DNA of 64,000 nt from Streptomyces cynarae. GTDB lineage: Bacteria > Actinomycetota > Actinomycetes > Streptomycetales > Streptomycetaceae. Below are positions 37,740 to 46,481 of the stretch, piece after piece (positions within the stretch are counted from its first letter, which is position 1; each line of letters starts with the position of its first letter). A model generated the notes under the pieces. It was not told where the DNA came from. It worked only from the letters and a program-made list of their open reading frames with translations, and did not search any database. A program made the translations under genes and the position numbers. The stretch is from positions 4,344,001 through 4,408,000 of the forward strand of contig NZ_CP106793.1 in assembly GCF_025642135.1 (NCBI RefSeq). Direction: 5' to 3'.

Positions 37740-37759
37740 CCGTCTCAGTTTCCGTCTCA
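37740..37759 (+). promoter_or_regulatory. Putative integrase arm-type site, left
   Basis: Two CCGTCTCA octamers separated by GTTT, 48 bp inside attL. The same 20-mer occurs in the same orientation at 50990-51009 near attR. Confidence 0.55.
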
Positions 37760-37811
37760 GTTGCCCATTCCTGTGGACACGGCCGCAGCTCGTTCAGCAT
37801 GCTCATCAACT

Positions 37812-38675
37812 ATGTCGAGGAGTCAGCCGCAACCTCAGCCTCAGTGGACCCGATGGGTGATCATTGCCGCACTGATTGCGGGATGGATCGTAGTTCTGAG
37901 CGGGGCCATGGCGAAGCCCGGCGGGCTGGGCGTCGTCGACTGGGGTTTCGGTGGTGTGATAGCGGTCGGCCTCTTCCTCATGATCTGGCTGACAATTCGC
38001 GCGCGGGACACAACCCAAGCTGAGAGTCGCGCGCGGGTCCGGGAAGCCGAAGAAGGCTTGGAAGCGGCCCTGCGCGGTTCAGCTTCCACCGGCGTCGTTG
38101 CCCTTGGCGACAGAGCCATCAGCGTAAGCGGCAATCATCATGGGCCTGTCGTGGTTACAGACAGTTCGTCGTCGCCTAGCGCGAACGGAGAACAGGACGT
38201 CAGACAGACCCGTCTCACTCTCTCGGAGCTGTGGACAGTAACGCACCGTCGACTTGATCATTACCATGGCATCGCCCTTGGCCAGGCAAAACAGTCTTTC
38301 CTCAATGCACAGATCGCAATGGGCTTGGGATTTGCTCTGCTCATCGGCTTCGTGATCGTCGCGTTGAACGCCAGCACAGTGGCGGGAAGTATCGTCGCTG
38401 GCGGACTGGGGGCTGTCTCGGCTGCACTCGCTGGGTACGTAAGCCGGACGTTCATCAGGTCCCAGGAGGCGGCGGCCGGCCACCTTCGCGCGTACTTCGA
38501 TCAGCCCCTGGAATTCTCTCGTTACCTCGCGGCTGAGCGACTGATGGCGGATGCCGGGCTGAGCGAAGAGCACAGGGCGGAGGTCTTGAGCCTTCTCGTT
38601 CAGACGATGATCACCGGACCGGTTGATCCCTCGCCTGCCAGCACCACCGAGGAACAACCAGGCAGGACCTCTTGA
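37812..38675 (+). CDS. Cargo membrane protein with TRADD-N-associated-like 2TM domain
   Basis: The 287-residue protein has two N-terminal membrane helices (WVIIAALIAGWIVVLSGAMA; GVIAVGLFLMIWLTI), a middle soluble part (about 60-135), and a C-terminal module with an RLDHYHGIALGQAKQSFLNA helix. Two more helices follow (AMGLGFALLIGFVIVALNA; SIVAGGLGAVSAALAGYV) with a final YFDQPLEFSRYLAAERLM helix. That layout resembles the bacterial TRADD-N-associated two-helix membrane domain reported in predicted immunity proteins; this is my pattern match, not a search. Lower GC than neighbours. It is separated from int by a shared terminator. Start ATG 37812 lacks a clear ribosome site. Confidence 0.6.
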   Translation: MSRSQPQPQPQWTRWVIIAALIAGWIVVLSGAMAKPGGLGVVDWGFGGVIAVGLFLMIWLTIRARDTTQAESRARVREAEEGLEAALRGSASTGVVALGDRAISVSGNHHGPVVVTDSSSSPSANGEQDVRQTRLTLSELWTVTHRRLDHYHGIALGQAKQSFLNAQIAMGLGFALLIGFVIVALNASTVAGSIVAGGLGAVSAALAGYVSRTFIRSQEAAAGHLRAYFDQPLEFSRYLAAERLMADAGLSEEHRAEVLSLLVQTMITGPVDPSPASTTEEQPGRTS

Positions 38676-38696
38676 CCCTGCGCGGCATCGCCAATG

Positions 38697-38727
38697 AAAG
38701 GGGCGGCCCGTGGCGGACCGCCCCTTT
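38697..38727. terminator. Bidirectional terminator between cargo gene and int
   Basis: A 10-bp stem AAAGGGGCGG/CCGCCCCTTT with an 11-nt loop, ending in a T-run on the plus strand (cccctttt). Confidence 0.8.
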
Positions 38728-38735
38728 TCTCATGC

Positions 38736-40022
38736 TCAGCCGACCAGAACTAGCGCTCCGGAGAACCCGTCGTCACCGTCATCCGGGCTGTCCCCGTCAG
38801 GCTTCCAGATGAGACCGTCAACCTGGCGGGCTACCTCACTCCGAACGGAGTCCACCATGTGCTGGTAGCGCGCAGCCATGGCCGTCGTGGACCAACCCAT
38901 GAGCCCCATCACGGCCCGCTCGGAGACTCCGAGGATCAGCAGGACCGTGGCGGCGGTGTGCCGGGCGTCGTGCAAACGGCCGTCCCGTACCTTCGCGTCG
39001 CTGAGAAGTTCCTTCCAGTCGTCGTAGTCCGTTCGGGGGGATGTGCCCCGCCCGGTCGGCGTCGCGAAGAGCCACCCTTCGTCTGCCCAGTCGTCACCAG
39101 CCGCCACCCGTTCGGCGTCCTGCTTGATCCGGTGCTGCTTCAGGAGGTCCACAAGCTGAGCGGGCAGACCGACCGCGCGCCGTCCCGCGCGTGACTTCGT
39201 GTCGGCCGTCTCGGGGTTCGTCCGCTCACGCTGCGGGCAGTAGCCGGGCTTCCTGCCGCAGGTGTCCCCGCACCCGTGGGCGTAGCGCGGTCGGCGGCGG
39301 CTCCGACGGACCATGAGGACGCCCCGCTCAAGGTCCACGTCCGCCCACTTGAGTCCCAGCGCCTCCCCCTGCCGGAGTCCGAGCGCCAGCGCCACGGCCC
39401 AGCGGGCGGAGTTCCGGCGCTTGTCGGCCGCCCGCAGCAGCCGCTGTACCTCCTCGACGGTGTACGGCTCCACCTCCTCTTCCCGCACGCGGGGAGCCTT
39501 GGCGAGTTGGACGGGGTTCCGCCCGAGGTGGCCACGCCGTACCGCCTCGTTCAGCGCAGTGCGGAAGGTCCGGTGGATCTGGTGGATCGTCCCCGCCTTA
39601 CGGCCGTCTGCCTGCATCTTCCCGTAGAAGTGCTCGATGTGTTCCGGCCTGAGCTTGTCGAGCCGGTGGGCACCGAGAGCGGGAATCAGGTGCTTCCGGA
39701 CGGCGACGCCGTAGCCGACCATGGTGTTCTCGTTCACCGCGAGCGGTGCGATGTTCTCGACCCAGTGGGTCAACCAGGTCTTGACCGTCCAGGGCTTGCC
39801 CGGCTTGGCGAGCGTCTTGGCGTCGCGTTGCTTCTCCAGGTCGCGGACGGCCGCCGTGACCTCCGCGCGGGTCTTGCGCTCGACGTGGCGCCGGTCGGGC
39901 TTGCCGTCGTCACGCACGCCGACCGTCACCCGGCCGTGCCACTTCCCATCCTTCCCGAAGTAGATGGACGATCGGCCGTTCGGCTGTCGGGTGCGCTTCT
40001 TGTCGTCGTTCGCCTCTGCCAT
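38736..40022 (-). CDS. int: Tyrosine site-specific integrase
   Basis: The 428-residue recombinase catalyses integration and excision at tRNA-Ser(CGA). It has an arm-binding N-terminus (SSIYFGKDGKWHGRVTVG), an SAM-like core-binding domain (about 80-175) and a catalytic domain with Arg217 (LGLRQGEALGL), His351-x-x-Arg354 (LHDARHTAAT), Trp377 and nucleophile Tyr386 (MAARYQHMV). A Cys-containing insert CGDTCGRKPGYCPQR at about 251-265 is common in this AICE integrase group. ATG at 40022 follows GAGGAGCC. It overlaps no coding sequence but lies directly behind xis, so they are co-transcribed. Confidence 0.96.
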   Translation of the reverse strand: MAEANDDKKRTRQPNGRSSIYFGKDGKWHGRVTVGVRDDGKPDRRHVERKTRAEVTAAVRDLEKQRDAKTLAKPGKPWTVKTWLTHWVENIAPLAVNENTMVGYGVAVRKHLIPALGAHRLDKLRPEHIEHFYGKMQADGRKAGTIHQIHRTFRTALNEAVRRGHLGRNPVQLAKAPRVREEEVEPYTVEEVQRLLRAADKRRNSARWAVALALGLRQGEALGLKWADVDLERGVLMVRRSRRRPRYAHGCGDTCGRKPGYCPQRERTNPETADTKSRAGRRAVGLPAQLVDLLKQHRIKQDAERVAAGDDWADEGWLFATPTGRGTSPRTDYDDWKELLSDAKVRDGRLHDARHTAATVLLILGVSERAVMGLMGWSTTAMAARYQHMVDSVRSEVARQVDGLIWKPDGDSPDDGDDGFSGALVLVG

Positions 40023-40033
40023 GTGTGGGCTCC

Positions 40034-40264
40034 TCAAGCGGCGGTGCGGGCGGGGTGGTGGTTCTTGCGGCGGCGGGATACGAACTCCGGCACGGCGTCG
40101 GCGGGGACCCTGCGGAGGTGGCCGACGGTGATGGACTCCAGCTCTCCGGAGCTGATGAGCCGGTAGCAGACCGTTCGGCCTATCTGGAGGCGGCGGGCGG
40201 CCTCTTCAACTGTGAGAAGGACAAGGGTGGGGTCGATGGCATCGGCGAGTCGGGCCGTGTCCAT
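40034..40264 (-). CDS. xis: Excisionase-like helix-turn-helix protein
   Basis: The 76-residue product is a MerR/AlpA-like winged HTH: LLTVEEAARRLQIGRTVCYRLISSGELESITVGHLRRVP, then a basic tail. Such proteins bend attachment-site DNA to favour excision. ATG at 40264 follows AAGGAGCACGCG. It is located immediately upstream of int, the standard AICE arrangement. Confidence 0.9.
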   Translation of the reverse strand: MDTARLADAIDPTLVLLTVEEAARRLQIGRTVCYRLISSGELESITVGHLRRVPADAVPEFVSRRRKNHHPARTAA

Positions 40265-40473
40265 TCGCGTGCTCCTTCGTCTCACGGCAGGGGATTAGGG
40301 AGCGGGGGCCGTCTTCGGCCCCCTTCTGGAAAGTCCGCTACTTCCGCCACGCCGCTACACCGCAGGTCAGGAACGGTGTAGGGCGTAGCGGTGGGGTGGT
40401 GTGTAGCGGCTGCGCCACGTTCCGGCGGGGTGCCGGTGGCGTGGGGCGCAGCCGCTACAGGTGGGTGGTCGCG

Positions 40474-41634
40474 CTACGCCGCTGGGGCCTCTGAGCTGGG
40501 CTGTAGCGGGGGAAGCGCTTGTAGCGCTCCCTGGGGAGGCGGGGCGCAGTAGCGTGCCCATGCGTCTGCGAGGTCTTCCGCGAAGTAGCCCTTGAGGACT
40601 CCGCCGGCGGTGCGGATGTTCCGGGAGTGGATCGGCTCGTTGTCGCCGGTCATGTACTCGCCGAGCATCCGCGACAGGCGGCGGCTGTCGAGCGGCTTGC
40701 CGCCCAGGTCAGCCCACGGGGCGTCGTCGAGCGCGTTGAGCCTGTCCAGGATGGCGATGGTGGGCAGGCGGTCGATGCCGATCAGCACGTGGTCCCGCAG
40801 GTCGGTCAGGAGCCGGATACCGAGGCTGTGCTTGTCGGTGGTCTGCGCTGCCTTGACCAGCGTCGCGCATGCTTCGCGTGCCCGGCGCGGCCAGGTGCCG
40901 CCTCCGGCGTCCGCGACGGCGAGCAGGGGTTCCCACACGTCCGCGGGTCGGTCGGTGACCCCGTCGGGCATCTCGGGCCAGGCATTCACAACCTGTGGAC
41001 GGGCCTGTTCGGCCCACTGCGCGAGCCGGTCACGGAGCTTGTGTCCCTCCGTCTCGTGCAGGCGGGCGCGGAAGGATTCAACGCTTTCGTTGCGGGCGCG
41101 GCGGCGCATGCGGATGACGACGGAGCGGGTCAGGATCGTGTCGGGCAGGGAGCCGAGCCCGGCGACCGCGACCGCGCAGTACGAGGGGAACGCCTGCACG
41201 GTCTGGTTGCCACCATCGCCGATGCACCGATAGGTGACCCCGGAGCGGCGGTGACCGGCGTTCAGGAACCCGCGCAGTTCCTCGTTGTCCCCTGCCTTGG
41301 GGCCGAAGACCGTGTCGATCTCGTCGAACAGGATCGTCGGCCGCCCGTCCGCCCCCGACACTGCCCGGAAGAGGGCGGCGGCGGACGCGTTCACGGCCGT
41401 CATCGGGTGCGGCACGAGCGTTTCCACGATCTCCAGCGCCCGTGACTTCCCCGAGCCCGGCTCCGGGGACAGGAACGCCAGGCGCGGGGTGGAGTCGAAG
41501 CAGTCGAGCAGATGGGCGTGCGCGTCCCACAGCGCGACCGCGACGTACGCGGCTTCCTGCGGGAACACGTTGAACCGTCGGTGGAAGGCTTCCACCTCGT
41601 CCAGCAGCGCGGCCCCGTCGATGGTGGGGGTCAT
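40474..41634 (-). CDS. DUF3631 ATPase, probable element replication helicase
   Basis: The 386-residue protein has Walker A LSPEPGSGKSRALE (about 48-61), Walker B PTILFDEID and an arginine-rich sensor region SVVIRMRRRA. A DUF3631 C-terminal part (TDRPADVWEPLLAVADAGGGTWPRRAREA) follows. It matches the helicase-like half of AICE prim-pol replication modules and follows the primase-polymerase. ATG at 41634 overlaps the upstream gene's stop. The C-terminal tail is Pro/Gln-rich. Its exact biochemical activity is not proven in any close relative I can name. Confidence 0.88.
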   Translation of the reverse strand: MTPTIDGAALLDEVEAFHRRFNVFPQEAAYVAVALWDAHAHLLDCFDSTPRLAFLSPEPGSGKSRALEIVETLVPHPMTAVNASAAALFRAVSGADGRPTILFDEIDTVFGPKAGDNEELRGFLNAGHRRSGVTYRCIGDGGNQTVQAFPSYCAVAVAGLGSLPDTILTRSVVIRMRRRARNESVESFRARLHETEGHKLRDRLAQWAEQARPQVVNAWPEMPDGVTDRPADVWEPLLAVADAGGGTWPRRAREACATLVKAAQTTDKHSLGIRLLTDLRDHVLIGIDRLPTIAILDRLNALDDAPWADLGGKPLDSRRLSRMLGEYMTGDNEPIHSRNIRTAGGVLKGYFAEDLADAWARYCAPPPQGALQALPPLQPSSEAPAA

Positions 41635-41987
41635 GCGGCGGCCCTTCCTTCCTGGGGTTTGCGGAGCGGGCAGGTGTCGCGGTGGGCTTCGTGGTCGGCG
41701 ATCAGGGCGAGCACCCGGGCACGGCCGACGGCGCTGCGGTCCCACCCGCACAGGCACCTCGAGGTGGCGGTGGGGACTGCGCCGCGCGGCGCCACGATGT
41801 GCAGCCACGCCACTGGGTACCGGCCGTCGCCTTGGCGCTGGTCAGAACGAAGAGCAGTTCGGACGCCCTTACGGGCGGCGCCTTTCGGCTCGCCCACGGC
41901 CGCCGGGGGCGTGCCCGGTCCGGCGGCGGGCGGGGGTGTCGTGGTGTTGGTGATGCTCTTCAGAGGGGGATGGGGGCGGGGGCTCAT
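41631..41987 (-). CDS. Conserved AICE hypothetical, Cys/His motif
   Basis: The 118-residue product has a Pro-rich start (MSPRPHPPLKSITNTTTPPP) and a C-terminal SRCLCGWDRSAVGRARVLAL followed by DHEAHRDTCPL. The Cys/His spacing could bind zinc. It overlaps both neighbours by 4 nt, so it is part of the replication operon between primase-polymerase and DUF3631 ATPase. Function unknown. Confidence 0.75.
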   Translation of the reverse strand: MSPRPHPPLKSITNTTTPPPAAGPGTPPAAVGEPKGAARKGVRTALRSDQRQGDGRYPVAWLHIVAPRGAVPTATSRCLCGWDRSAVGRARVLALIADHEAHRDTCPLRKPQEGRAAA

Positions 41988-42877
41988 GCCGCATCCCGCC
42001 TGATCTGGTTGTGGGTGATGGACCAGTTCAGTGCGCTGCGGAGGGTGGAGCGGCACTCGGACGCGGCGAGGCCGGCCGTCTCCCCCGCTTCCTGAAGAGC
42101 CTGTTCAACCACACTCCTCGGGAGGTCGCCCCACGCGACGAACCGGCCCAGGGCGCGCGCCGCGCGGAACAACGTCGCTTCCCGCTCGCCGACTTGGGCC
42201 GCCGCCACATTCCGCGCCTCGTTGGTGAGTGCTACATCCGCGTATCGGCGTGATTGCCCCGTTAACGCCACTGAGGGCGCCTCAGGCGCCTTACGGGGCG
42301 GCTGGAGGATGGTTTGCAGCCAGGCGGGCAGGGGGACCGCCTCAGAGCCGCACAGAGCCTCATACGGTCCGGTGGGGGTGATGCTGCCCGCCGCGACGAC
42401 GTAGCCGCCCCAGGCGCGGGTGTCCACCGAATCGGCAACGGTGCCCGCCGTGTTGGTCAGGCGCACCCCCGACGGAACGGTGAAGTACAGGTGCTCTCCG
42501 CCGCTCGCGGTCCGGGTCCGGTAGGTGGTGGGGACGGCGTGCCCGGCGCGCTCGCAGAGCGCCCCGAAGGTCGCCGCGCCGCAAGGCGCGTCCGCACTGC
42601 CTTTGTCCTTGGGCACGTCCAGGTCGACGACGACCAGTCCGGACGGACCGGTGGCGATGCCGACGTTGAACGGTGCCCGCGACCAGGCGGCGCGGATACG
42701 GTCCGGGTCGGTGGTCGCGCGCTGCTCCCACTTCCGGTGCCCGCGCTCGCACGGCCCGGTGCGGGTGCAGGCGGCTTCCCCGTGCAGCGCCGGCCGCTTG
42801 GTGCCAGGGCGCAGTGGGAAGACGTGCCAGCCGCGTTCGGCGGCCTCCAGTGCGGCCGTCATCAGGTCCGTGCTCAC
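41984..42877 (-). CDS. Bifunctional primase-polymerase (prim-pol)
   Basis: The 297-residue AEP-family protein begins LEAAERGWHVFPLRPGTKRPA and contains FNVGIATGPSGLVVVDLDVP (catalytic acidic pair DLD), then SGGEHLYFTVP (conserved His strand) and WGGYVVAAGS. It primes and extends DNA, the initiator of AICEs lacking RepSA. The C-terminal region (about 220-297) lacks a helicase domain, which the DUF3631 protein supplies. GTG at 42877 follows GGAGG and overlaps the methyltransferase-like gene's stop. Confidence 0.9.
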   Translation of the reverse strand: MSTDLMTAALEAAERGWHVFPLRPGTKRPALHGEAACTRTGPCERGHRKWEQRATTDPDRIRAAWSRAPFNVGIATGPSGLVVVDLDVPKDKGSADAPCGAATFGALCERAGHAVPTTYRTRTASGGEHLYFTVPSGVRLTNTAGTVADSVDTRAWGGYVVAAGSITPTGPYEALCGSEAVPLPAWLQTILQPPRKAPEAPSVALTGQSRRYADVALTNEARNVAAAQVGEREATLFRAARALGRFVAWGDLPRSVVEQALQEAGETAGLAASECRSTLRSALNWSITHNQIRRDAA

Positions 42878-43602
42878 GCGGCCACCTCCAGGGCGGCCGT
42901 GGCGAGATGGGCGCGGCCGATCCATTGGGTGTAGGCGGGCGGGATGGCCTCGGTCAGTTCCTCGCGCACGTCGGTCCACGTGATGCCCATCGCCGTCTGA
43001 AGTTCCGCGATGGTGGGCTTGCCTCCGCCGTTGCCGTAGGCAGCGACGTACGGGCCGTCGTAGAAGCGGCCGTGCCGGTAGCCGCGCACCCTGCCCCGGT
43101 GCGGGACGTGCGCCGGCTGCTCGATGGTCCAGCCGCCCAACTCGAAGTTGCGGTGGCGGATGACTTTGAGGCCGAACATCTCGCCGCACAGGGTCAGGTC
43201 TTTGCGGATCTCCGCGCGGCCGTTGGGCTGCTCGATCACGTAGGGCAGGCCGGTCTTGTCGAGCAGTGCACGGGTGGGCGCCACCAGGTCGACGTGGGCG
43301 CGGCCCCACCCCTGGGATCGGTTCGTGCCCACGGTCAGGGCACAACCGTGCTGGCACGGCGGGGAGGCGTGGACGAACGCGTACCGGTGGATCTCGCCTG
43401 TGGCGATGAGGTGGGCGAGGTATTCCAGCGCGTCGCCCTGGTGGTACGGGAAGGGGTAGTTCGGTCGGTGGGCGACGTCGCAGCCGTCCACGTCGAATCC
43501 GGCGCGGGCGTAGCCCGCGGCGGCGCCGCCGGCGCAGGAGAACAGGTCCAGCAGGCGCGGCCGTCGGCCGTGCACTCGCCGGATGCCGATGCGATGGGTC
43601 AT
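42874..43602 (-). CDS. DNA cytosine C5-methyltransferase-like protein, short form
   Basis: The 242-residue product has SAM motif I LLDLFSCAGGAAAGY, motif IV HASPPCQHG with candidate nucleophile Cys83, and a motif VI position reading YVIEQPNGRAE, where classical enzymes have ENV. No large target-recognition domain is present. Similar short forms occur on phages and AICEs, where they may modify DNA to avoid host restriction (inference). ATG at 43602 follows GGAGG. It begins the replication operon, so modification and replication are co-expressed. Confidence 0.85.
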   Translation of the reverse strand: MTHRIGIRRVHGRRPRLLDLFSCAGGAAAGYARAGFDVDGCDVAHRPNYPFPYHQGDALEYLAHLIATGEIHRYAFVHASPPCQHGCALTVGTNRSQGWGRAHVDLVAPTRALLDKTGLPYVIEQPNGRAEIRKDLTLCGEMFGLKVIRHRNFELGGWTIEQPAHVPHRGRVRGYRHGRFYDGPYVAAYGNGGGKPTIAELQTAMGITWTDVREELTEAIPPAYTQWIGRAHLATAALEVAA

Positions 43603-43694
43603 GCTGGGAGACCTCCAACAGGTCTGTTCTGGATTGGTTGGGCAAGGGCGGCCCCGGTTCATTGGCGTGAAGCAGGGGGCCGCCCTTGGCGTAG

Positions 43695-44159
43695 CTAGCC
43701 GTGGAAGTGGTTCCGTTTGAACACGGCTTTGCGGATGTTGACCGTGGTCCCCTCGCGGTGGCCGCTCGCGCTGAACACCTGCACGGCGACCCAGCCGCCG
43801 AAGATGACGGCGGCGAGGATGACGAGCTGGTGGATGAGCGCGGCGAGCGCGGCGATGAACGTGGTCAGCAGGATCAGCCCGCCGCACACGGCGCCGAACC
43901 CGATGCCCCCGAGGGCGATGTTCATCGCCGTGCGGGACACGGCCGGTTTTGCGGCGACCGGTTCGGGCTTGGCGGGCGGGATGGCGTAGCCGGTGACGAC
44001 TCGCCCGTCGGGCAGGACCACGCTCGCCACGGTGGGCAGGGTGCCCGGCTGGACGGGAACGAGCGGCGCCGGCGCCACGACGGCTGGCGGTATGGGGGTG
44101 GGCTGGTGGACTTCCACGGCCCGCTGGACAGGCGCGCGGCCGGTGCTTTCGGGGTACAT
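43695..44159 (-). CDS. AICE two-helix membrane protein
   Basis: The 154-residue protein has a Pro/Val-rich cytoplasmic half (about 1-80) and two membrane helices (AMNIALGGIGFGAVCGGLIL and IHQLVILAAVIFGGWVAVQV). It ends in a basic tail (REGTTVNIRKAVFKRNHFHG). Small membrane proteins of this kind (Spd-like) help spread elements between hyphal compartments. That role is by analogy. ATG at 44159 follows GAAGGG. Its upstream region is the heptamer cluster. Confidence 0.75.
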   Translation of the reverse strand: MYPESTGRAPVQRAVEVHQPTPIPPAVVAPAPLVPVQPGTLPTVASVVLPDGRVVTGYAIPPAKPEPVAAKPAVSRTAMNIALGGIGFGAVCGGLILLTTFIAALAALIHQLVILAAVIFGGWVAVQVFSASGHREGTTVNIRKAVFKRNHFHG

Positions 44160-44183
44160 GCGGAATCCCTTCAGGTGGTGGGG

Positions 44184-44340
44184 CAGGGAGGCATACACAC
44201 CCCCTGCGGGGAGGCTTCTGGAGCGGGTTTCAGGGGTGCTGACCTGCGGTCCTCCCTGACTCCCTGAACGATCATTCGTGCAGGTCAGGGCCAGGGAGGC
44301 GGGGCAGGGAGGCGTTCAGGGAGATCTCCCTCCCTCCCTG
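44184..44340. repeat. Seven CAGGGAG/CTCCCTG heptamers, candidate clt
   Basis: CAGGGAG starts at 44184, 44292, 44305 and 44317; CTCCCTG starts at 44252, 44260 and 44334. The plus-strand copies at 44184, 44292 and 44305 extend to CAGGGAGGC. An inverted pair, CTCCCTGAACG and CGTTCAGGGAG, spans 44260-44323. The cluster fills the 204-bp gap just downstream of the TraB gene. TraB proteins bind short plasmid-specific repeats (TRS) in a clt region, so this is a candidate; a replication-iteron or operator role is the alternative. Confidence 0.65.
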
Positions 44341-44363
44341 CCCCGGGGGAGGGTCGGCTCCCT

Positions 44364-46481
44364 CTACTCGGAGGCGGAAGCGGAATCCGTCTCGGGGCGG
44401 TTGGCGAGCGCACGGTGGACGCGGTCGCGGCCGACGACCATGCGGCCGTCGGACTTGTACGGCTCCGCCCCGGCGTCGTCGAGCACGCGCTTGAGGTCGA
44501 TGAACGACCACCCGCTGTAGGCGTCCGGGTTCAGCGCGGCCAGGCGGGTGATGACTTCCTGGGTCCGCACCCGCGCGTCCGTGCCGAGCACGGTCGCGAT
44601 GTCGGCGAGCGGGTCCCGCTTCTCGCCCCGCTCGATGACGTGCAGGGTGGTCACGCCGTCCCGCAGAGCCTTGGCACGGTCGGCGATCACCTTCGCGTCG
44701 TCGGTGCTGATGTAGTGCGTGCGCACCGTGATGGACGACTGCCCCTTGGGAATCTCGATCCCGTCGGAGGCGACCACGAGGGTTCCCTTGTCCAGACCCG
44801 GGCGCAGCAGGTTAGGAGCGGCGCCGCCGTCCACGGCCTTGTCCCCGAGCGCCATGCGGGCCTGCGACTCGGTGCCCAGGGCGAGCGAGGCGCGCGTGTG
44901 GGCGCCCTCGCGGACCAGCTTGGGGAGGTTCTGGTCGGTGGGGTCCTGGGTGCCCTGCCACAGCAGCACGTTCACCGCGCGGCCCTGGTTGTGGATCTTC
45001 CGGGCGGCCATGAAGTACCGGGAGTTGGAAGACGAGCCGCCGTAGGGGCGCTTGTCCTCGTCCTTGACGGGGCACATGAAGGCGACCTGCGCCTCGTCCA
45101 CGATGACGATCAGCGGCGGGAACTCGGTCCCGGGCGGTGCCTGAAGGCGGCGGTTCATCTCCTCGACGGCGTCTTCCGCCATCTCCGTGACCTGAATGAC
45201 GTGCTCGTCGGTGGGCCCCTGAATCAGTCGGGTGGCCAACCCGTCGAACATCGCCCAGTCGCCCACACCCTTCAGGTCACCCAGCCAGAACTCCACCGAC
45301 CGGTCCAGCGCGAGCCAGAGGGCGAGGGAGCGCAGGGCGGCGGTCTTGCCCTGGTTGGACAGACCCGTGATGAGCAGGTGGCGCTGATACACGCTCAGCG
45401 CGGCGGCGTCCCCGCGCAGGTCCTGACCCCACGGGGCGCGTCCCTTGGCGTAGTCGGCCGTCAGGGTCTCGTCGGTGACCAGCGGAGACGGGCCGATCGG
45501 CTCATCCAACGCACCGGAATCGGCGATCCACAGCCGCACCGTGCGAGCCGCCTGCGGGATCGTTATGAACACCTCGTGTTCGTGCCGGGTCAGGTTCTCG
45601 GCGAGCTTGCGGCGCCGGTTCTGCACTTCCACCGTCGACACACCCGAGGGAAGCGTGACGTCGACTTCCACGCCGCATCCGGCGATCCGGATCGGACCGA
45701 GCATGGACGCGCCGGCATCCCCCATCTCCTTGATGGCGTTGCGCAGCGCGGGCACGCCCAGGTCCCGGAGGGCCTTGACCACGATGGACGGGGTGATGGG
45801 CTCACCTTCGCCGTTGCGGATGTTCACCGGGAGTGCCCAGTTCGGGGCGGCCTTCTGGTGGGCGCCGACCGACCACAGGGCGAGCAGGGCGAGGAACGGG
45901 CCGATCGTGATGAGCGGTCCCCACACCACCTGCACGATCGTGATCATGAGGTTGATGAACTTGATGACCGCCATCAGCGGGGTGACGACCTCGGTGACGT
46001 CCTTGGTGGCGATCGCCATCGCCACCCCGAGCAGGACCAGGCCACCGATGCCCATACCGGCACTCACGGCCGCACCCTTGGCCGCATCCAACGGCGAGTG
46101 CAGCAGATCCATGCGGCGGCGGTGCCGGGCTTCGCGGTAGCGCTGCCCGCGCTCCTCCCACTCGGCGGCGGCCTCGTAGTTCCCGGCGGCCTCGGCGGCG
46201 CGGAGCATGCGCTCGTACCGTGCGGCGGTACGGCCGTCCCAGGTACGGCGGGCCACGATCCGCGCCCCGCCAGCCACGTAGATGCTGTGCCGGGCCACCG
46301 CGCGCGCGGCGGTCTTGGTGTTCTCGTGCGTCACGGCCGTCCGTATGGCACGCCCGGAGCGCACCCACAGCGGAACGGGCTTGGGCGGGGCGGGGTCGGG
46401 GACCACGGTCAGCGTGGTCACGGTGGCCGCCTCGGCGGGCGGTTCGGGGTCCTTGTGCAGGTGAACGACGTTGTCGCTCAT
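44364..46481 (-). CDS. FtsK/SpoIIIE-type DNA translocase, conjugation protein TraB
   Basis: The 705-residue protein is the motor for double-stranded conjugal transfer in Streptomyces. It has membrane helices at about 140-160 and 165-205, Walker A GLSNQGKT (373-380), Walker B LIVIVDEA (457-464) and RHIHNQGRAV-like ARKIHNQGRAV. A C-terminal winged-helix region (about 630-690, LNPDAYSGWSFIDLKRVLDD) in TraB proteins reads the clt repeats. ATG at 46481 follows GGAG with 10-nt spacing. All motifs are intact, so transfer competence is likely. Confidence 0.93.
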   Translation of the reverse strand: MSDNVVHLHKDPEPPAEAATVTTLTVVPDPAPPKPVPLWVRSGRAIRTAVTHENTKTAARAVARHSIYVAGGARIVARRTWDGRTAARYERMLRAAEAAGNYEAAAEWEERGQRYREARHRRRMDLLHSPLDAAKGAAVSAGMGIGGLVLLGVAMAIATKDVTEVVTPLMAVIKFINLMITIVQVVWGPLITIGPFLALLALWSVGAHQKAAPNWALPVNIRNGEGEPITPSIVVKALRDLGVPALRNAIKEMGDAGASMLGPIRIAGCGVEVDVTLPSGVSTVEVQNRRRKLAENLTRHEHEVFITIPQAARTVRLWIADSGALDEPIGPSPLVTDETLTADYAKGRAPWGQDLRGDAAALSVYQRHLLITGLSNQGKTAALRSLALWLALDRSVEFWLGDLKGVGDWAMFDGLATRLIQGPTDEHVIQVTEMAEDAVEEMNRRLQAPPGTEFPPLIVIVDEAQVAFMCPVKDEDKRPYGGSSSNSRYFMAARKIHNQGRAVNVLLWQGTQDPTDQNLPKLVREGAHTRASLALGTESQARMALGDKAVDGGAAPNLLRPGLDKGTLVVASDGIEIPKGQSSITVRTHYISTDDAKVIADRAKALRDGVTTLHVIERGEKRDPLADIATVLGTDARVRTQEVITRLAALNPDAYSGWSFIDLKRVLDDAGAEPYKSDGRMVVGRDRVHRALANRPETDSASASE

